From Gemmatimonadota bacterium (GTDB taxonomy: Bacteria; Gemmatimonadota; Gemmatimonadetes; Gemmatimonadales; GWC2-71-9): a stretch of DNA of 6,676 nt. Of the stretch, positions 1-6,104 are shown one piece after another. The notes beneath the pieces were generated by a model. The model searched no databases, was not told the origin of the DNA, and saw only the letters and a program-made list of their open reading frames with translations. Each line of letters starts with the position of its first letter. Position 1 is the stretch's first letter. The stretch lies in contig QHTS01000049.1 in the NCBI GenBank assembly GCA_003220905.1, forward strand, positions 1 through 6,676. Direction: 5' to 3'. The position numbers and the translations under genes are program-made.

Positions 1-1
1 C

Positions 2-247
2 GCCGACAGCTTTCACGTCTATGCCGTCGAATGGGAGTCGGAGGCGATTCGATGGTACGTCGACGATACGCTGTACAAGACCATCACTCCGAAGGATGTG
101 CCCGGACGGTGGGTGTTCGATCACCCGTTCTTCATGATTTTGAACGTGGCGGTCGGTGGGTACTGGCCCGGCCGTCCCGATGCGACGACGGTCTTCCCGC
201 AGACCATGCGAGTGGACTATGTGCGGGTATACGAGAGGACGAAGTGA
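2..247 (+). CDS. Glycoside hydrolase family 16 beta-glucanase, C-terminal fragment
   Basis: The last 81 codons of a gene that begins upstream of the window. The reading frame opens at base 2 and ends at TGA 245-247. The residues match the C-terminal half of GH16 beta-jelly-roll enzymes (laminarinase / endo-beta-1,3-glucanase type): FHVYAVEW, then WYVDD, then HPFFMILNVAVGGYWPG, and the closing strand MRVDYVRVYE. GH16 enzymes hydrolyse internal beta-1,3 or beta-1,4 linkages, usually outside the cytoplasm. The catalytic ExDxxE motif lies before the window, so activity and exact specificity cannot be judged. The closing strand sits only three residues before the stop, so no C-terminal binding module follows. 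The stop codon shares one base with the ATG of the GH30 gene, which points to co-translation. Confidence 0.93.
   Translation, partial: ADSFHVYAVEWESEAIRWYVDDTLYKTITPKDVPGRWVFDHPFFMILNVAVGGYWPGRPDATTVFPQTMRVDYVRVYERTK
233..239 (+). promoter_or_regulatory. Ribosome binding site for the GH30 gene
   Basis: GAGAGGA lies inside the last codons of the GH16 gene, 7 bases before the ATG at 247. It supports that ATG rather than the in-frame ATGs further upstream at 31 and 52. Confidence 0.6.
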
Positions 248-1686
248 TGCGGCGGACGCCGGCGTGGGCGTTCGGCACCGTGGTGGCGTGCGGGCGCCTG
301 GCGCCGGGGGAGCCTTCCCCCGGCCCGCCGCCGCAAGGGCCCGCCGCTCAGGTGTGGCTGACCACCGGCTCCGGGTCGAAGCTCTTGTCCCGGGAGACCG
401 ACGTCCATTTCGATTCCGGCGCCCCGCCGGCGACCCTGCTCCGGATCGTGGTCGACGAGGGCACCGCGTATCAGGAGATCGTGGGCTTTGGCGCCGCGAT
501 CACCGACGCGTCGGCGTGGCTGATTCAGAACCGCCTGACGGCCGCGCAGCGCGAGGCCCTGTTGCAGGAGCTGTTCGGCCCCAGTCCGGGGATCGGCCTG
601 AGCTTCACGCGCCTCACTATGGGCGCCTCCGACTTTTCGCTGCACCAGTACAGCTACGACGACTTACCCGCGGGGCAGACCGACTCGACCCTGGCGCACT
701 TCTCCATCGATTCCAACCGCGCCTACCTGTTGCCGATCGTCCAGCGCGCGCTCGCCATCAACCCTCGGCTCAAGATCATGGCGACACCCTGGAGCCCGCC
801 GGGATGGATGAAGACGACGGGGAGCCTAATTCAGGGAACGCTCCGTCCCGAGGCCTACGGACCGCTCGCGGAGTACTTCCGGCGCTACATCGAGGCGTAC
901 CGCGCGGAGGGCGTGCCGATTTACGCCGTCACGGTCCAGAACGAGCCCCATTACGAGCCGCCGAACTATCCGGGCATGCGGCTCGAGCCACCCGCCCGCG
1001 CCCGTTTCGTTGGCCAGTACCTCGGCCCGCTCTTCGCCCGGCGCGGCATTGGGACCATCATCCTCGATTGGGACCACAACTGGGACGAATACCAGTCTCC
1101 GCTCCAGGTGCTCGCCGACTCCGTCGCGCCCCGCTACATCGCCGGAGTCGCCTGGCACTGTTACGGCGGCGACGTCGCCGCGCAAAGCCTGGTGCACGAC
1201 GCCCACCCTGAGAAGAACGCCTATTTCACCGAGTGCTCCGGAGGGGAGTGGGCGCCGACCTTCGCGGACAATCTCAAGTGGTTCGTCCGCACGCTGATCA
1301 TCGAGGCCACACGGGGCTGGGCGAAAGGAGTGCTCCTCTGGAATCTCGCGCTGGACGAGAACCATGGACCGCATACGGGCGGCTGCGGGGACTGCCGTGG
1401 GGTGGTGACGATCACGTCGGCCTCCGGCGCCGTCACGCGCAACGTGGAGTACTACGCGCTGGCGCATGCCAGCCGGTTCGTGCGCCCGGGTGCGCGGCGC
1501 GTCGCGTCGACCTCCGGCGTCGCCGGCCTCGAAAGCGTGGCCTTCCGGAACGCCGATGATGGCTCGAAGGCGCTGATCGTGGTCAATACCGACGTGCAGG
1601 ACCGGACCTTCGCGGTGCGGTGGGCCAGCCAGTCCTTCCGCTACACTCTCCCAGCCGGCGCGGTCGTCACGTTCGTCTGGAATTGA
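247..1686 (+). CDS. Glycoside hydrolase family 30 (exported, probable lipoprotein; beta-1,6-glucanase/glucosidase type)
   Basis: A 479-residue GH30 enzyme, the normal length for the family and complete. The barrel opens with GFGAAITDASA (residues 80-90). R122 in TRLTMGASDF and TPWSPPGWMK (180-189) are typical barrel positions. The probable acid/base is E233 in VQNEPHY and the probable nucleophile is E329 in FTECSGGEW, with WHCYGG at 303-308. Near the end come GPHTGGCGDC and the EYYALAHASRFVRPGAR segment, then the small beta-sandwich (about 415-479). GH30 enzymes are retaining beta-glycosidases. Pairing with GH16 favours a beta-1,6-linked or branched beta-glucan, but glucosylceramidase or xylosidase activity cannot be excluded. 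The N-terminus MRRTPAWAFGTVVAC has a short hydrophobic stretch and a VVAC lipobox (Cys15), suggesting a lipoprotein, though the h-region is weak. ATG 247 was chosen because it follows an SD site and abuts the GH16 stop; an upstream start would bury the signal and overlap GH16. Confidence 0.93.
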   Translation: MRRTPAWAFGTVVACGRLAPGEPSPGPPPQGPAAQVWLTTGSGSKLLSRETDVHFDSGAPPATLLRIVVDEGTAYQEIVGFGAAITDASAWLIQNRLTAAQREALLQELFGPSPGIGLSFTRLTMGASDFSLHQYSYDDLPAGQTDSTLAHFSIDSNRAYLLPIVQRALAINPRLKIMATPWSPPGWMKTTGSLIQGTLRPEAYGPLAEYFRRYIEAYRAEGVPIYAVTVQNEPHYEPPNYPGMRLEPPARARFVGQYLGPLFARRGIGTIILDWDHNWDEYQSPLQVLADSVAPRYIAGVAWHCYGGDVAAQSLVHDAHPEKNAYFTECSGGEWAPTFADNLKWFVRTLIIEATRGWAKGVLLWNLALDENHGPHTGGCGDCRGVVTITSASGAVTRNVEYYALAHASRFVRPGARRVASTSGVAGLESVAFRNADDGSKALIVVNTDVQDRTFAVRWASQSFRYTLPAGAVVTFVWN

Positions 1687-1713
1687 CAGCGGTCCGCCGG
1701 CGCCCCATTTCTA
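1683..1713 (+). promoter_or_regulatory. Probable promoter of the TPR lipoprotein gene (leaderless layout)
   Basis: A perfect TTGACA (1683-1688) overlaps the GH30 stop codon. After 18 bases comes ATTTCTA (1707-1713), and 8 bases later the ATG of the next gene. The same two blocks, with nearly the same spacing, precede the second TPR gene at 2979-3010. The -10 block is not a good TATAAT match, so the exact -10 assignment is uncertain. No Shine-Dalgarno sequence lies between the block and the ATG, so the transcript probably begins at or near the start codon. Confidence 0.5.
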
Positions 1714-1721
1714 CCCACGCC

Positions 1722-2927
1722 ATGCGCGCCGTCGTGAGCGCTCTCGCGCTCGCCGCCGTCACCTCCTGCAGCACTACACCCCCACCACAGCCGACCGTGG
1801 CGCGGCTCGCCGAGCTCCACAGCCTCGTCGACTCGGGGGAGGAGCTTCCGCGTCCCCGCCTCCCGCCGGACGCGGACACGAACTCCGCCGCTGCGTACTA
1901 CCATTCCGCCGAGCCGCTCGTTCGTTTCGGCTCGAAGCTCGACACCGCCGAAATGGCCCTCTACTGGGCATCCCGCCTCGATCCAGCGTGGCCGGACCCG
2001 ATCTACGGGCGCGGCATGGTCCTCTTGCGGGCGCTGCAGCACGACGCGTTCGAAACGTGGATCAAGACACGTTCGGTCAAGGCCGCCAGGCATGTCGGTC
2101 TCACACCGCGCCAGGTGCAACTCGTCGACTCGCTGATGCGCATCGCGTGGGCGCGTAATCCGTTCTTGTACACCGGGCTTGAATTCCCGCAGCTCGACCC
2201 CAGTCGGCGCGGGGACCCGGTGCAGGGCGCTTCTCTGGCGTATGCGACACGGCAATTCGCCCGTGCGGAGAGCTTGTTCGCCGTGGCTCTGCGCAAGCAT
2301 CCGGAGGACGTCGGTGTGCGAATTGACCGGGCGCGCGCGCTCTTCTTCCTCGGCAGATACGACAGCACCGTAGCCGAGTTGGAGGCGGCGCGGGACTCGG
2401 TGCGAGGAAGGGCAGAAGCGCGAACGTCGGCCGTCATGATTTCGGGAGAGATGTTCGAGTATGCCGTCGGCATCGTGCGTGTGCAACAGGATGACTTTCC
2501 GGCGGCGCGTGCCGCGTTCGAGCGCGCGCTGACGGCGAACCTCGGCTTCTATTGGGCTCACGCGCGCCTCGCCGGTGCGGCGCTGACCCTCGGGGATACG
2601 GGCACCGCCCTGTCAGAGTTGGACATGGCCGTACAGCTCGAAGGCCGAGACCCGGTGCTGCGACTGTATGACGGCGTGGTTCTCGCGGGGGCAGGTCGAC
2701 TCGACGAGGCGGCAGGGCAGTTGGAGCGAGCGATCGCGCTCGATCCCCACTACGCCACGCCGTACTATTGGCTCGCGACGGTGTCTCGGGCACGAGGCCG
2801 CACTCGCGAGGCCATTGACCAATACCGACAGTTCCTCGCTCACGCGGCCCGACTCGACGCCGATCGTCATCGTGCGCTTGGCGCCCTAGCCGAGTTGGGA
2901 GCATCGCTCCCGGACTCCGGTCACTGA
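1722..2927 (+). CDS. TPR-repeat lipoprotein, function unknown
   Basis: A 401-residue protein, not recognised as a named family member. The N-terminus MRAVVSALALAAVTSC is a compact lipoprotein signal with lipobox VTSC (Cys16), followed by a Thr/Pro-rich linker, so it is expected to be anchored in the envelope. Residues about 170-225 and 247-375 form helical tetratricopeptide pairs: LAYATRQFARAESLFAVAL, AARAAFERALTANLGFYWAH, GRLDEAAGQLERAIALDPHY and GRTREAIDQYRQF all follow the TPR pattern of small residues at helix contacts and a Pro near the repeat end. The segment before (about 35-165) contains one degenerate repeat (MALYWASRLDPAWPDPIYGRG) and otherwise no clear motif. TPR arrays bind partner proteins; no catalytic motif is visible. 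ATG 1722 is preferred over an in-frame ATG at 1620 because the latter lies inside GH30 and would bury the signal. It starts 35 bases after GH30 but seems to have its own promoter. Confidence 0.88.
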   Translation: MRAVVSALALAAVTSCSTTPPPQPTVARLAELHSLVDSGEELPRPRLPPDADTNSAAAYYHSAEPLVRFGSKLDTAEMALYWASRLDPAWPDPIYGRGMVLLRALQHDAFETWIKTRSVKAARHVGLTPRQVQLVDSLMRIAWARNPFLYTGLEFPQLDPSRRGDPVQGASLAYATRQFARAESLFAVALRKHPEDVGVRIDRARALFFLGRYDSTVAELEAARDSVRGRAEARTSAVMISGEMFEYAVGIVRVQQDDFPAARAAFERALTANLGFYWAHARLAGAALTLGDTGTALSELDMAVQLEGRDPVLRLYDGVVLAGAGRLDEAAGQLERAIALDPHYATPYYWLATVSRARGRTREAIDQYRQFLAHAARLDADRHRALGALAELGASLPDSGH

Positions 2928-2978
2928 CCATGGGTCGCCGCATCATGCACCTGTACCTGGCGCCCCAGGGGCTGGGAA

Positions 2979-3010
2979 TTGACACCGACTCGTTCTCGCC
3001 CTCATTTCTA
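2979..3010 (+). promoter_or_regulatory. Probable promoter of the second TPR gene (leaderless layout)
   Basis: TTGACA (2979-2984, within AATTGACA) is followed after 19 bases by ATTTCTA (3004-3010), and the ATG lies 6 bases further on. Both blocks are identical in sequence to those before the first TPR gene, while the spacer between them is not. The gap before the ATG is pyrimidine-rich (GCCCCC) with no Shine-Dalgarno sequence. This element occupies most of the 89-base gap between the two TPR genes. Confidence 0.5.
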
Positions 3011-3016
3011 GCCCCC

Positions 3017-4657
3017 ATGCGTGCCGTCGCGCGCGTCGCTGCCTTGGCCCTCGCAACCGGTCTCACGAGCGTCCCGCCGTCGTCGCCGCTCGCGGCCCAG
3101 GAGAGCTTCGTGCCCCCCCGGCCACCGTGCGAGCTGACGCAGTCCAACTCCAAGATTAACAATGGGATACAGGCACTGCGCAACGCGGTCGAAAAGCCCG
3201 ATCAGCGTGGGCCGCAACTCGCGCAGGCCAAGAAGCTGCTCACCGATGCGATCCAGCAGGACAACCAGGGCACGAGCCCGGCGGCGTGGTACTACCTGGG
3301 GCGCTACGCCGTCCAAGTAGGGGACGTCGCGGCCGCGGACACCACGTTCGCGCGGGCCGCGAGCCTCGCCCCGACGTGCGCCGCGGATATCGCGACGCAC
3401 CGCGGGGAGCTGTGGGGCAAACTGTTGAACGACGGGCTTTCGGCCTGGCAGGACGACAAGCAGGACTCGGCGCTGGCGCTGTTGCACGTCGCCGCCCGCT
3501 TCGAGCCCCACAATCCGAAGGCGTTTGCGACCGTGGCCGCGCTGTATGCCAGCCGCGCCAACGACGACTCCGCCTTCGCCTACTACCGCCTCGCGGCTCG
3601 CACCGCCGGCGATGACACGGCCTTCGCGCACGACAAACGAGAGGCCCTCAGCAATGGCTGGCACCTGGTCGTGCGCAAGGTGCAGGGCCACCCGGCGGCG
3701 CAGCGAGCGGCGCGAGTGCGCGCGAGTCTCGACTCCATGCAACGAGGGCTAACCAACGACTCCACGGTGCTGGCGCGCCTTGTGGCCTCGTCTCAATCGC
3801 GGAAGGGTCGGGGAGCGAAGCTCGCACCTGGGGACCAGCAATTGTTCACCCGTGATTCGACGGCGCGGGCCCAGGCGGTCGCGCGCCAACGGGCCGCGCT
3901 CGCCGCGGCGGTGCAGCAGCTGGCGGCGGACTCGAGTGCGCTCTCCGCCGCCTTCGCCCCGGCGATCGACGCGCTGAAGGACGCCCTCGCGGCCTATCCG
4001 GGTGAGATCGATGCGGCGACGACGCTCGCGACGCTGTACGCGCAGAGCGGCCACGCCGCTCAGGCCGCCGCTGTGTTCGACTCCCTCGTCGCCCAGGCAA
4101 AGGACTTGGACCCCGACGTGCTGTTCGGCCCGGGGACCCGTATGGTAGGGCAGGGGCTCTACCGGCCTGCGGCCCGCGCCCTCACGCTCGGGCTCGCCAA
4201 GAACCCGTACCGGCGCGAGGCCTTGTTTTCGCTCGCCGTGGCCTACTACCAACTGCACGACTCGACTGCCCTGCTGCCGACCGCGCAACGGCTGCTCGCG
4301 CTCGACCCCCTCAACCGGGCGTCGCTAAAGCTCGTGGCGGCGGGGTGGGACTTCCGGCGACAGCGTGACTCCACGAAGGCGTATGTGGCACGGGCCGACT
4401 CCGGCCTCGCGGTCGAGATCTCCGTCCTCAGCTTCCTCCCGGACAGCGCCGGGGCGTCCCTCTCCGCCACGGCGACCAACCTGAGGGCGGCTCCGTCCAA
4501 GCCGTTCCGCCTCGCCCTCGAGTTCCTCGACGTCGCCGGTCAGGTCGTCGCGACCCTGACCCAGGATGTCCCCGCTCTGCCTCCGCGTCAGAGCCAGGCC
4601 TTCGACCTCAAGGTGAACGGCAGGGGGGTCACCGGCTGGCGTTATCGCGCTTCCTAA
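3017..4657 (+). CDS. Exported TPR-rich protein with C-terminal beta-domain, function unknown
   Basis: A 546-residue secreted protein without a recognised name. MRAVARVAALALATGL followed by a polar stretch and LAAQ-ES (about residues 28-33) looks like a signal peptidase I site; there is no lipobox cysteine, unlike its neighbour. Helical TPR-like units appear from about residue 70: AWYYLGRYAVQVGDVAAADTTF, then KAFATVAALYASRANDDSAFAYYRL, later AATTLATLYAQSGHAAQAAAVF and REALFSLAVAYYQLHDSTALL. Residues about 279-335 are Ala/Gln/Arg-rich and could be a long helix or coiled coil. The last 80 residues (about 465-546) change to alternating hydrophobic strands with LEFLDVAGQVVATL and a Pro-rich turn, resembling FxLyD-type beta-sandwich domains; this is a by-eye resemblance. 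A scaffold or assembly role in the periplasm is inferred only from TPRs. ATG 3017 was preferred over ATG 2930, which would put 29 polar residues before the signal peptide and overlap the promoter. Confidence 0.86.
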   Translation: MRAVARVAALALATGLTSVPPSSPLAAQESFVPPRPPCELTQSNSKINNGIQALRNAVEKPDQRGPQLAQAKKLLTDAIQQDNQGTSPAAWYYLGRYAVQVGDVAAADTTFARAASLAPTCAADIATHRGELWGKLLNDGLSAWQDDKQDSALALLHVAARFEPHNPKAFATVAALYASRANDDSAFAYYRLAARTAGDDTAFAHDKREALSNGWHLVVRKVQGHPAAQRAARVRASLDSMQRGLTNDSTVLARLVASSQSRKGRGAKLAPGDQQLFTRDSTARAQAVARQRAALAAAVQQLAADSSALSAAFAPAIDALKDALAAYPGEIDAATTLATLYAQSGHAAQAAAVFDSLVAQAKDLDPDVLFGPGTRMVGQGLYRPAARALTLGLAKNPYRREALFSLAVAYYQLHDSTALLPTAQRLLALDPLNRASLKLVAAGWDFRRQRDSTKAYVARADSGLAVEISVLSFLPDSAGASLSATATNLRAAPSKPFRLALEFLDVAGQVVATLTQDVPALPPRQSQAFDLKVNGRGVTGWRYRAS

Positions 4658-4745
4658 GGCATATTTCATCGCTTTCGGAAGTCACGGCCCGCGTTGGGGT
4701 TGCGACGTCAGGCCTCACAAAGTCCTTGAAGGACAGGCAGGTGCG
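4658..4745 (+). other. Intergenic gap before the DUF512 gene
   Basis: These 88 bases carry no gene. No TTGACA/ATTTCTA pair like those before the TPR genes and no terminator hairpin with a T-run is visible. The only structured element is the short inverted repeat next to the GTG start. Confidence 0.6.
4722..4734 (+). promoter_or_regulatory. Small inverted repeat containing the Shine-Dalgarno-like AAGGA of the GTG-started gene
   Basis: GTCCTT (4722-4727), one base, AAGGAC (4729-4734) form a perfect 6-base inverted repeat; a realistic RNA hairpin would have four pairs and a UUGAA loop. AAGGA (4729-4733) is the best Shine-Dalgarno candidate, 12 bases before the GTG at 4746, and an AGG at 4735-4737 lies closer. 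The stem could partly hide the site, but it is too short to be convincing. Confidence 0.3.
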
Positions 4746-6104
4746 GTGATTCGCGTGCAATCGGTGGCACCCGACTCCCTCGGCGGGGAGCTGGGGCTCG
4801 TTCCCGGAACGGAGCTCGTGGCCGTCAACGGCCGAGCGCTGGAGGACTTCCTGGATTGGGAGTTTCTCACGGCGGACGAGCGCTTCCTCCTGGCGGCGCG
4901 CCTTCCGACGGGGGAGGCGGTCGAGTACGACATCGAGCGCCCCGAGGGGCTCCCGATGGGCGTGACGCTCGAGCCGCCGCGCATCCGGCGCTGCGGGAAC
5001 CACTGCGACTTCTGTTTCGTCGACGGGAACCCGGACGGCTTGCGCACGCCGCTGTACATCCGCGACGACGACTACCGGCTATCCTTCCGTTACGGGAACT
5101 TCGCGACGCTCACGAACTTGAAGCCGTGGGACATGGCGCGGATCGTGGAGTATCGGCTGTCGCCCCTGTACGTCTCCGTGCATGCCACGGACCCCACGAT
5201 CCGCCGCTGGCTGCTCCGCAACCCTGAGGCGCCCGACATCATCCCACAGCTCGGCTGGTTTGCCGAGCGGGGGATCGCGTTCCACACGCAGGTCGTCCTC
5301 GTTCCCGAGGTGAACGACGGAGTCGAGCTCGAGCGCACGCTCGCCGGCCTGTACGGCCTCGGTCCCGCGGTGCTGTCGGTTTCGGTCGTCCCCGTCGCGC
5401 TCACCGAATTCTCGAAACGTGGCCTGGTACGCGAGCTGAGACGGACAGAGTGCGGGGCCGCGCTCGCGGCGGTCGACCGGATGGCGACCCGGGCGCTCAC
5501 CGAACGCGGGGTGCCATGGTGCTACGGAGCCGACGATCTCTACCTCCAAGCGGGAGAGCCGCTGCCGGGCCCCGCGTGGTACGGGGATTTCGAGCAACGC
5601 GAAAACGGGGTCGGCTCGGTGCGGTTTCTTCAGACCAGAATCGCGGCGGCCGTCGATTCGCTTCCCGACCTGGCCGGGAAGCGCATCGGGGTCGTGACCG
5701 GTAGGGCCATGGGTCCCTTGATGCCGCAGGTGCTGACCGACGTCGCGGCGACGACCGGTGGCCGCTTCGAGCTGGTCGTGGTCGAGAACACCCTGTTCGG
5801 GCCCTCGGTCACCACGGCGGGACTCCTCCCTGGGGCGGCGATCGCGCGGGCGCTCACCGATCGGCGGGACCTGGCTTTCGTCCTGCTGCCGGCGGAGGCG
5901 GTGAACGACGACCTGGTGTTCGTGGACGACCTGCACGCCCACGATCTCGCGGCGCAGGTACCCATGCCTGTGCACCTGTCGTATGACTTTGCGGACGTAC
6001 TCACCGAGTGCGGAGTGCGGGGTGCGGAGTGCGGAATTGAGGGTCACACTCCGCACTCCCCATTCCGCACTCCGCACCACGGGGTGGGGAAGGGGGAGGG
6101 ATGA
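4746..6104 (+). CDS. PDZ / radical SAM / DUF512 protein
   Basis: A 452-residue protein with three parts. Residues about 2-75 are a PDZ-like domain (VAPDSLGGELGLVPGTELVAVNGR). Next is a radical SAM core with the [4Fe-4S] motif RRCGNHCDFCFVDG, cysteines C83, C87 and C90 (CxxxCxxC). After VVPVALTEFSKRG comes the DUF512 domain, ending about residue 420 with FVDDLHAHDLAAQVPMPVHL and DFADVLT. The family is widespread in cyanobacteria, clostridia and other phyla but its reaction is unknown; the three cysteines predict reductive cleavage of S-adenosylmethionine. The start is GTG, since no in-frame ATG precedes the PDZ domain. The last 32 residues (421-452) lie outside the expected domain and are mostly encoded by a palindromic repeat. 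The stop overlaps the der start as ATGA, implying coupling; linkage to der is known from other phyla, so a role in translation or ribosome maturation is possible but unproven. Confidence 0.93.
   Translation: MIRVQSVAPDSLGGELGLVPGTELVAVNGRALEDFLDWEFLTADERFLLAARLPTGEAVEYDIERPEGLPMGVTLEPPRIRRCGNHCDFCFVDGNPDGLRTPLYIRDDDYRLSFRYGNFATLTNLKPWDMARIVEYRLSPLYVSVHATDPTIRRWLLRNPEAPDIIPQLGWFAERGIAFHTQVVLVPEVNDGVELERTLAGLYGLGPAVLSVSVVPVALTEFSKRGLVRELRRTECGAALAAVDRMATRALTERGVPWCYGADDLYLQAGEPLPGPAWYGDFEQRENGVGSVRFLQTRIAAAVDSLPDLAGKRIGVVTGRAMGPLMPQVLTDVAATTGGRFELVVVENTLFGPSVTTAGLLPGAAIARALTDRRDLAFVLLPAEAVNDDLVFVDDLHAHDLAAQVPMPVHLSYDFADVLTECGVRGAECGIEGHTPHSPFRTPHHGVGKGEG
6006..6078 (+). repeat. Palindromic repeat of GTGCGGA-like units inside the 3' end of the DUF512 gene
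   Basis: The left half (6006-6037) is built from head-to-tail copies of a 7-9 base unit, GAGTGCGGA with variants GTGCGGG and GTGCGGAAT. The right half (6048-6078) holds the same units in reverse complement (ACTCCGCACTCC, ATTCCGCACTCCGCACC). Bases 6021-6037 and 6062-6078 are a perfect 17-base inverted repeat around a 24-base centre. A second pairing, 6006-6015 with 6049-6058 (10 bases), is also possible. The element resembles dispersed intergenic repeats of several GC-rich phyla, but here it is translated. It has no T-run, so it is not an obvious intrinsic terminator. Whether other copies exist cannot be seen from this window. Confidence 0.88.
6086..6100 (+). promoter_or_regulatory. Purine-rich ribosome binding region of der
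   Basis: An almost unbroken G/A run directly before the ATG includes GGGGAAGG (6086-6093), ending 7 bases from the start. It also serves as the last coding bases of the DUF512 gene (Gly-Lys-Gly-Glu-Gly). It supports ATG 6101 as the true start. Confidence 0.65.

Noticed and set aside
31..246. GH30 starting at ATG 31 instead of 247
   Set aside because: That segment is the GH16 gene read in another frame; the added residues show no domain and would bury the export signal.
1641..2561. Long open frame on the - strand opposite the TPR lipoprotein
   Set aside because: Arg-rich composition, no motif, and it covers the GH30 end, the promoter and a well-supported TPR gene on the other strand.
2930..3016. 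ATG 2930 as start of the second TPR protein
   Set aside because: It would place 29 mostly polar residues before the hydrophobic signal and translate across the promoter blocks shared with the upstream gene.
1681..3019. The matching promoter segments as ends of an inserted element (direct repeats)
   Set aside because: Only the short blocks and first codons match; the spacers differ and no transposase or terminal inverted repeats lie between.
1722..4657. The two TPR genes as parts of a new defence or secretion system
   Set aside because: No nuclease, ATPase, protease or secretin motif is seen in or around them; only export signals and helical repeats support any role.
6006..6078. CRISPR-like repeat array
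   Set aside because: The units are 7-9 bases with no unique spacers, and they are arranged as a palindrome rather than as regularly spaced direct repeats.
6021..6078. Intrinsic terminator between the DUF512 gene and der
   Set aside because: No T-run follows the stem; it lies within coding sequence and a purine-rich ribosome binding region and an overlapping gene start come next.
5079..6080. Long open frame on the - strand (333 codons) opposite the DUF512 gene
   Set aside because: It is Arg/Gly-rich with no recognisable domain, typical of antisense frames in GC-rich DNA, and the + strand has clear radical SAM and DUF512 motifs.
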